Below, piece by piece: positions 3,554 to 5,805 of a stretch of DNA of 5,805 nt (position 1 is its first letter; each line of letters begins with the position of its first letter). Under the pieces are notes generated by a model. The model worked only from the letters and a program-made list of their open reading frames with translations. It did not search any database and was not told where the DNA came from. The DNA comes from Sulfurimonas sp. (GTDB taxonomy: Bacteria > Campylobacterota > Campylobacteria > Campylobacterales > Sulfurimonadaceae): contig JAFLJZ010000040.1 of NCBI GenBank assembly GCA_022712775.1, forward strand, positions 1 to 5,805. The letters are read 5' to 3'. The position numbers were made by a program, and so were the translations under genes.

Positions 3554-4525
3554 ATGAGCGAAATAAAAAGCTATATATGTGAAACTATAGAAAGATTAGA
3601 CACTTTTCTTTCATCTGAAATAGGACAAACTCGTTCTCAAGTAGCATACCTAATAAAACAAGGTAATGTTGAAGTAGATGATAAAAAAGTAACACGTCCA
3701 GGTGTAAAGCTAAAGTTAGACCAAACTGTAAAAGTTGAATTTCCAGAAGCAAAACAAGAAAAAGCATTAGATGTTGATTTTGATGTTGAGATTCTTTACG
3801 AAGATGATGATGTTTTGGTTATAAATAAACCTTCAGGTGTGACTGTGCATCCTGCTCCAAGTGTGAAAGATGCAACCTTGGTTGATTGGCTAAAGCATAA
3901 GGGTATCCGTCTTTCAACTATTAGTGGTGAAGAAAGACATGGAATCGTTCATCGTCTTGATAAGGGTACGAGTGGGACAATGGTTGTAGCAAAAAATAAC
4001 ACTGCGCATGAGTTTTTATCTGAACAACTCCAAGATAAAAGTATGGGTAGATATTATATTGCCGTACTTACTCCACATCTAAAAGAAAATGTTACAACAA
4101 TTGAGACTAATATTGGAAGAAGTGCTAATAATCGTTTAAAAATGGCAAATGTTGGTACTGGAAAATATGCAAAAACACAGTTTTCTACACTTTTACCATC
4201 AAATGATGAAAGTACACAGTTTGTAGCATGTAAATTATTTACTGGAAGAACACACCAAATTCGTGTTCATTTAGAGAGTATAAATAGACATATTTTAGGT
4301 GACCATATCTATGCTGTGGCACCTAAACAAGAGAAATCGGAACGTATTTTGCTTCATGCATACATAATATACTTTATACATCCAACTACAAAAGAGAAGA
4401 TGTCCTTTGTCGCAAATATGGATGATGTAATGCAAAATTATATGAATAAAAATTTCAACTCGGAGAAAATTAATGAAGTTATGGACCCTAGCTACATTCT
4501 TAACAGTTTTAATACTGACATTTAG
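3554..4525 (+). CDS. rluD: RluD-type 23S rRNA pseudouridine synthase (RluA family)
   Basis: A 323-residue cytoplasmic enzyme converting specific uridines of large-subunit rRNA to pseudouridine. An S4 RNA-binding domain occupies about 12-62 (RLDTFLSSEIGQTRSQVAYL, then the GNVEVDDKKV turn). The catalytic domain follows from about 78: NKPSGVTVHP (91-100), HGIVHRLDKGTSG (129-141) with catalytic Asp136, YYIAVL (167-172) and FTGRTHQIRVHL (229-240). S4 plus RluA domain and the HRLDKGTSG form point to the RluD/RluC group; in E. coli RluD modifies helix 69, but the target here is inferred. AAGGA (3544-3548) precedes the ATG by 5 nt. The last ~17 codons overlap the next gene. From memory the same gene (Cj1280c) sits beside flpA in C. 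jejuni. Confidence 0.92.
   Translation: MSEIKSYICETIERLDTFLSSEIGQTRSQVAYLIKQGNVEVDDKKVTRPGVKLKLDQTVKVEFPEAKQEKALDVDFDVEILYEDDDVLVINKPSGVTVHPAPSVKDATLVDWLKHKGIRLSTISGEERHGIVHRLDKGTSGTMVVAKNNTAHEFLSEQLQDKSMGRYYIAVLTPHLKENVTTIETNIGRSANNRLKMANVGTGKYAKTQFSTLLPSNDESTQFVACKLFTGRTHQIRVHLESINRHILGDHIYAVAPKQEKSERILLHAYIIYFIHPTTKEKMSFVANMDDVMQNYMNKNFNSEKINEVMDPSYILNSFNTDI
4462..4466 (+). promoter_or_regulatory. Ribosome-binding site of the lipoprotein gene, inside the synthase gene
   Basis: GGAGA lies 6 nt before the ATG at 4473, entirely within the pseudouridine synthase coding sequence. Its good match and spacing, together with the signal peptide that follows, establish the overlapping start. Confidence 0.8.
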
Positions 4526-5805
4526 TGGTTGTAGCGGTTTAACACCAACAACAAACGATAAAACTGTAGTTGATTCTACCTTGCCCTTAGTTGAACTAAC
4601 ACCTAACGGTGTATTTGTTGATATGAAAGCTGTTGGTTTAGAATGGAATAGTATTAATGACCAAAGAGTAAAGGGTATTTATATTTATAAACAGACTATG
4701 GGAGACGAAGTAAGCGAGTTCGAATTTCACGATACTGTAAAAAATCGTTTTGTAACACACTATGTTGACACTGATGTAGAACCACAAAGTAAATATGCTT
4801 ACTATTTTAAAACATATTCAAAAGAAGCAGAATCAAATCCAAGTAAAGAATTCTTAGTCCATACGTTACCTATTTTAGATTCTGTTTCATGGATTCATGC
4901 AGTTGCAAATATGCCAAGAAGTGCGAAAATTATCTGGCGACCACATACAAATCAAATAGTTGAAAAGTATATCTTAGAGAGAAAAACACTTGAAGAAGAT
5001 GAGTGGGATGAGCTTAAAACACTAGACGGGCGTTTAACAGCTGAATATATAGATGAAGATTTAAAAGATGAATATGTATATAAGTATAGAATCAGAGTTG
5101 TAACATATAACGATATTACTTCAAACCCTAGTCAAGAGGTGAAGGTACTTACAAAGGCTTTACCAAAAAATGTAGCTGGAATCTTAGCAACAAAAAATTT
5201 ACCAAAACAGATACTTGTTATTTGGAATAAGACTGAGATTAAAGATTATTCACATTACAATGTGTATCGAGCAGAAAAAATTGATGAAGGTTACGACCTT
5301 TTAACAACAACAAAAGAAAATGAATTTCTTAATGATATAGAAGATGATGGTGAAGATTATTTTTATAGAATCAGCACAGTTGATAAAGATGGACTAGAAA
5401 GTAAAAATGATGTACTCACAGCACATGGAAAAAGTCTTTCTAAGCCACAAACTCCATCTTTAGTAGAAGCACATATGGTAGGAAAAAACTTAGAGATTAG
5501 TTGGAACTCAAGTGATTCTAGAATCAAAAGTTTTATTGTGACTAAAAAGGCAAAGAAAGGTTGGTTTGATTCTGTTAGCGAAGAGTTTTTAGATATCAAA
5601 GGAAAAACTTTTATAGATCCATCGATTGCTCCAGAGACTACATACCTTTATGAAGTATACAGTGTGGATGAGTTCTCTATAAAATCAGAACCAAGTATAG
5701 AAGTAAAATATACGACAACAAAAGATGAGGGTCAAATTTCAGAGCCAATTGAGCAAAATCAAGTTGCAGAAGCTCCCCAAAATAATACAGCACCAGTTGT
5801 AGAAT
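4473..5805 (+). CDS. flpA: FlpA-like fibronectin type III lipoprotein (right end cut)
   Basis: 444 codons are present and the frame is open at the right edge. MKLWTLATFLTVLILTFSGC is a lipoprotein signal peptide: a short charged start, a hydrophobic core and lipobox FSGC, with Cys20 the predicted lipidated residue, so export to the cell envelope is expected. Four fibronectin type III-like repeats follow, at about 37-131, 132-229, 230-325 and 327-416. Each has the strand-B Trp (58, 155, 251, 344; spacing 97, 96, 93) and a late Tyr-rich strand (YAYYFKTY, YKYRIRVVTY, YFYRISTVD, YLYEVYSVD). After 417 an acidic, Pro/Gln/Asn-rich tail begins. C. jejuni FlpA, about 410 residues with three such domains, binds host fibronectin; that property is not assured here. 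The gene starts 53 nt inside the synthase gene and is surely co-transcribed. Family and surface location are confident, host adhesion is not. Confidence 0.85.
   Translation, partial: MKLWTLATFLTVLILTFSGCSGLTPTTNDKTVVDSTLPLVELTPNGVFVDMKAVGLEWNSINDQRVKGIYIYKQTMGDEVSEFEFHDTVKNRFVTHYVDTDVEPQSKYAYYFKTYSKEAESNPSKEFLVHTLPILDSVSWIHAVANMPRSAKIIWRPHTNQIVEKYILERKTLEEDEWDELKTLDGRLTAEYIDEDLKDEYVYKYRIRVVTYNDITSNPSQEVKVLTKALPKNVAGILATKNLPKQILVIWNKTEIKDYSHYNVYRAEKIDEGYDLLTTTKENEFLNDIEDDGEDYFYRISTVDKDGLESKNDVLTAHGKSLSKPQTPSLVEAHMVGKNLEISWNSSDSRIKSFIVTKKAKKGWFDSVSEEFLDIKGKTFIDPSIAPETTYLYEVYSVDEFSIKSEPSIEVKYTTTKDEGQISEPIEQNQVAEAPQNNTAPVVE

Noticed and set aside
3585..3767. 60-codon minus-strand Leu-rich frame
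   Set aside because: It is antisense to the S4 domain of the pseudouridine synthase and its composition reflects the complementary strand.
5363..5599. 78-codon minus-strand frame
   Set aside because: It is antisense to FnIII repeats 3-4 of the lipoprotein; there is no ribosome-binding site or recognisable domain.

Overview
The window looks like a chromosomal segment of a Campylobacterota (epsilonproteobacterial) genome, possibly a free-living Sulfurimonas-type relative. Evidence: the sequence is AT-rich, and the right half carries a rodA / RluD-family pseudouridine synthase / fibronectin-type-III lipoprotein neighbourhood that, from memory, matches the Campylobacter jejuni mrdB - Cj1280c - flpA (Cj1279c) region. 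The genus is inference; no rRNA or marker gene is present to fix it.

Layout, left to right. (1) 1-263: the 3' end of a cinA-type gene, cut by the left edge. (2) 281-1509: a six-tRNA cluster, Lys(UUU)-Asp(GUC)-Val(UAC)-Glu(UUC)-Val(UAC)-Asp(GUC), all on +, all with encoded CCA, behind a perfect-consensus sigma70 promoter (TTGACA-17-TATAAT). The two Val genes are identical to each other, as are the two Asp genes. The spacers hold two repeat families: five copies of an ~80-bp imperfect palindrome (called R here) just after tRNA 3' ends, and two copies of an ~81-bp element (called U here) just before each tRNA-Val. Both families keep a central hairpin through compensatory base changes. (3) 1510-2215: about 700 bp with no intact gene. 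It holds the last R copy, a ~190-bp internally deleted IS30-type insertion sequence with terminal inverted repeats and a 39-residue transposase tail, several hairpins, and a palindrome of a type seen in many proteobacteria. An 18/19-bp direct repeat brackets most of it. (4) 2216-2377: a 53-residue rubredoxin gene. (5) 2390-3502 (-): rodA, convergent with rubredoxin and starting at TTG. (6) 3554-4525 (+): an RluD-type 23S rRNA pseudouridine synthase, divergent from rodA over 51 bp. (7) 4473 to the right edge (+): an FlpA-like lipoprotein with four fibronectin type III repeats, overlapping the synthase gene by 53 nt and running out of the window.

The right-hand genes serve cell-envelope elongation (RodA), ribosome maturation (pseudouridine synthase) and the cell surface (lipoprotein). 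The synthase and lipoprotein are almost certainly one transcript. No defence system, CRISPR array or clearly novel multi-gene system is visible. The least explained signals are the two families of covarying hairpin repeats threaded through the tRNA cluster.
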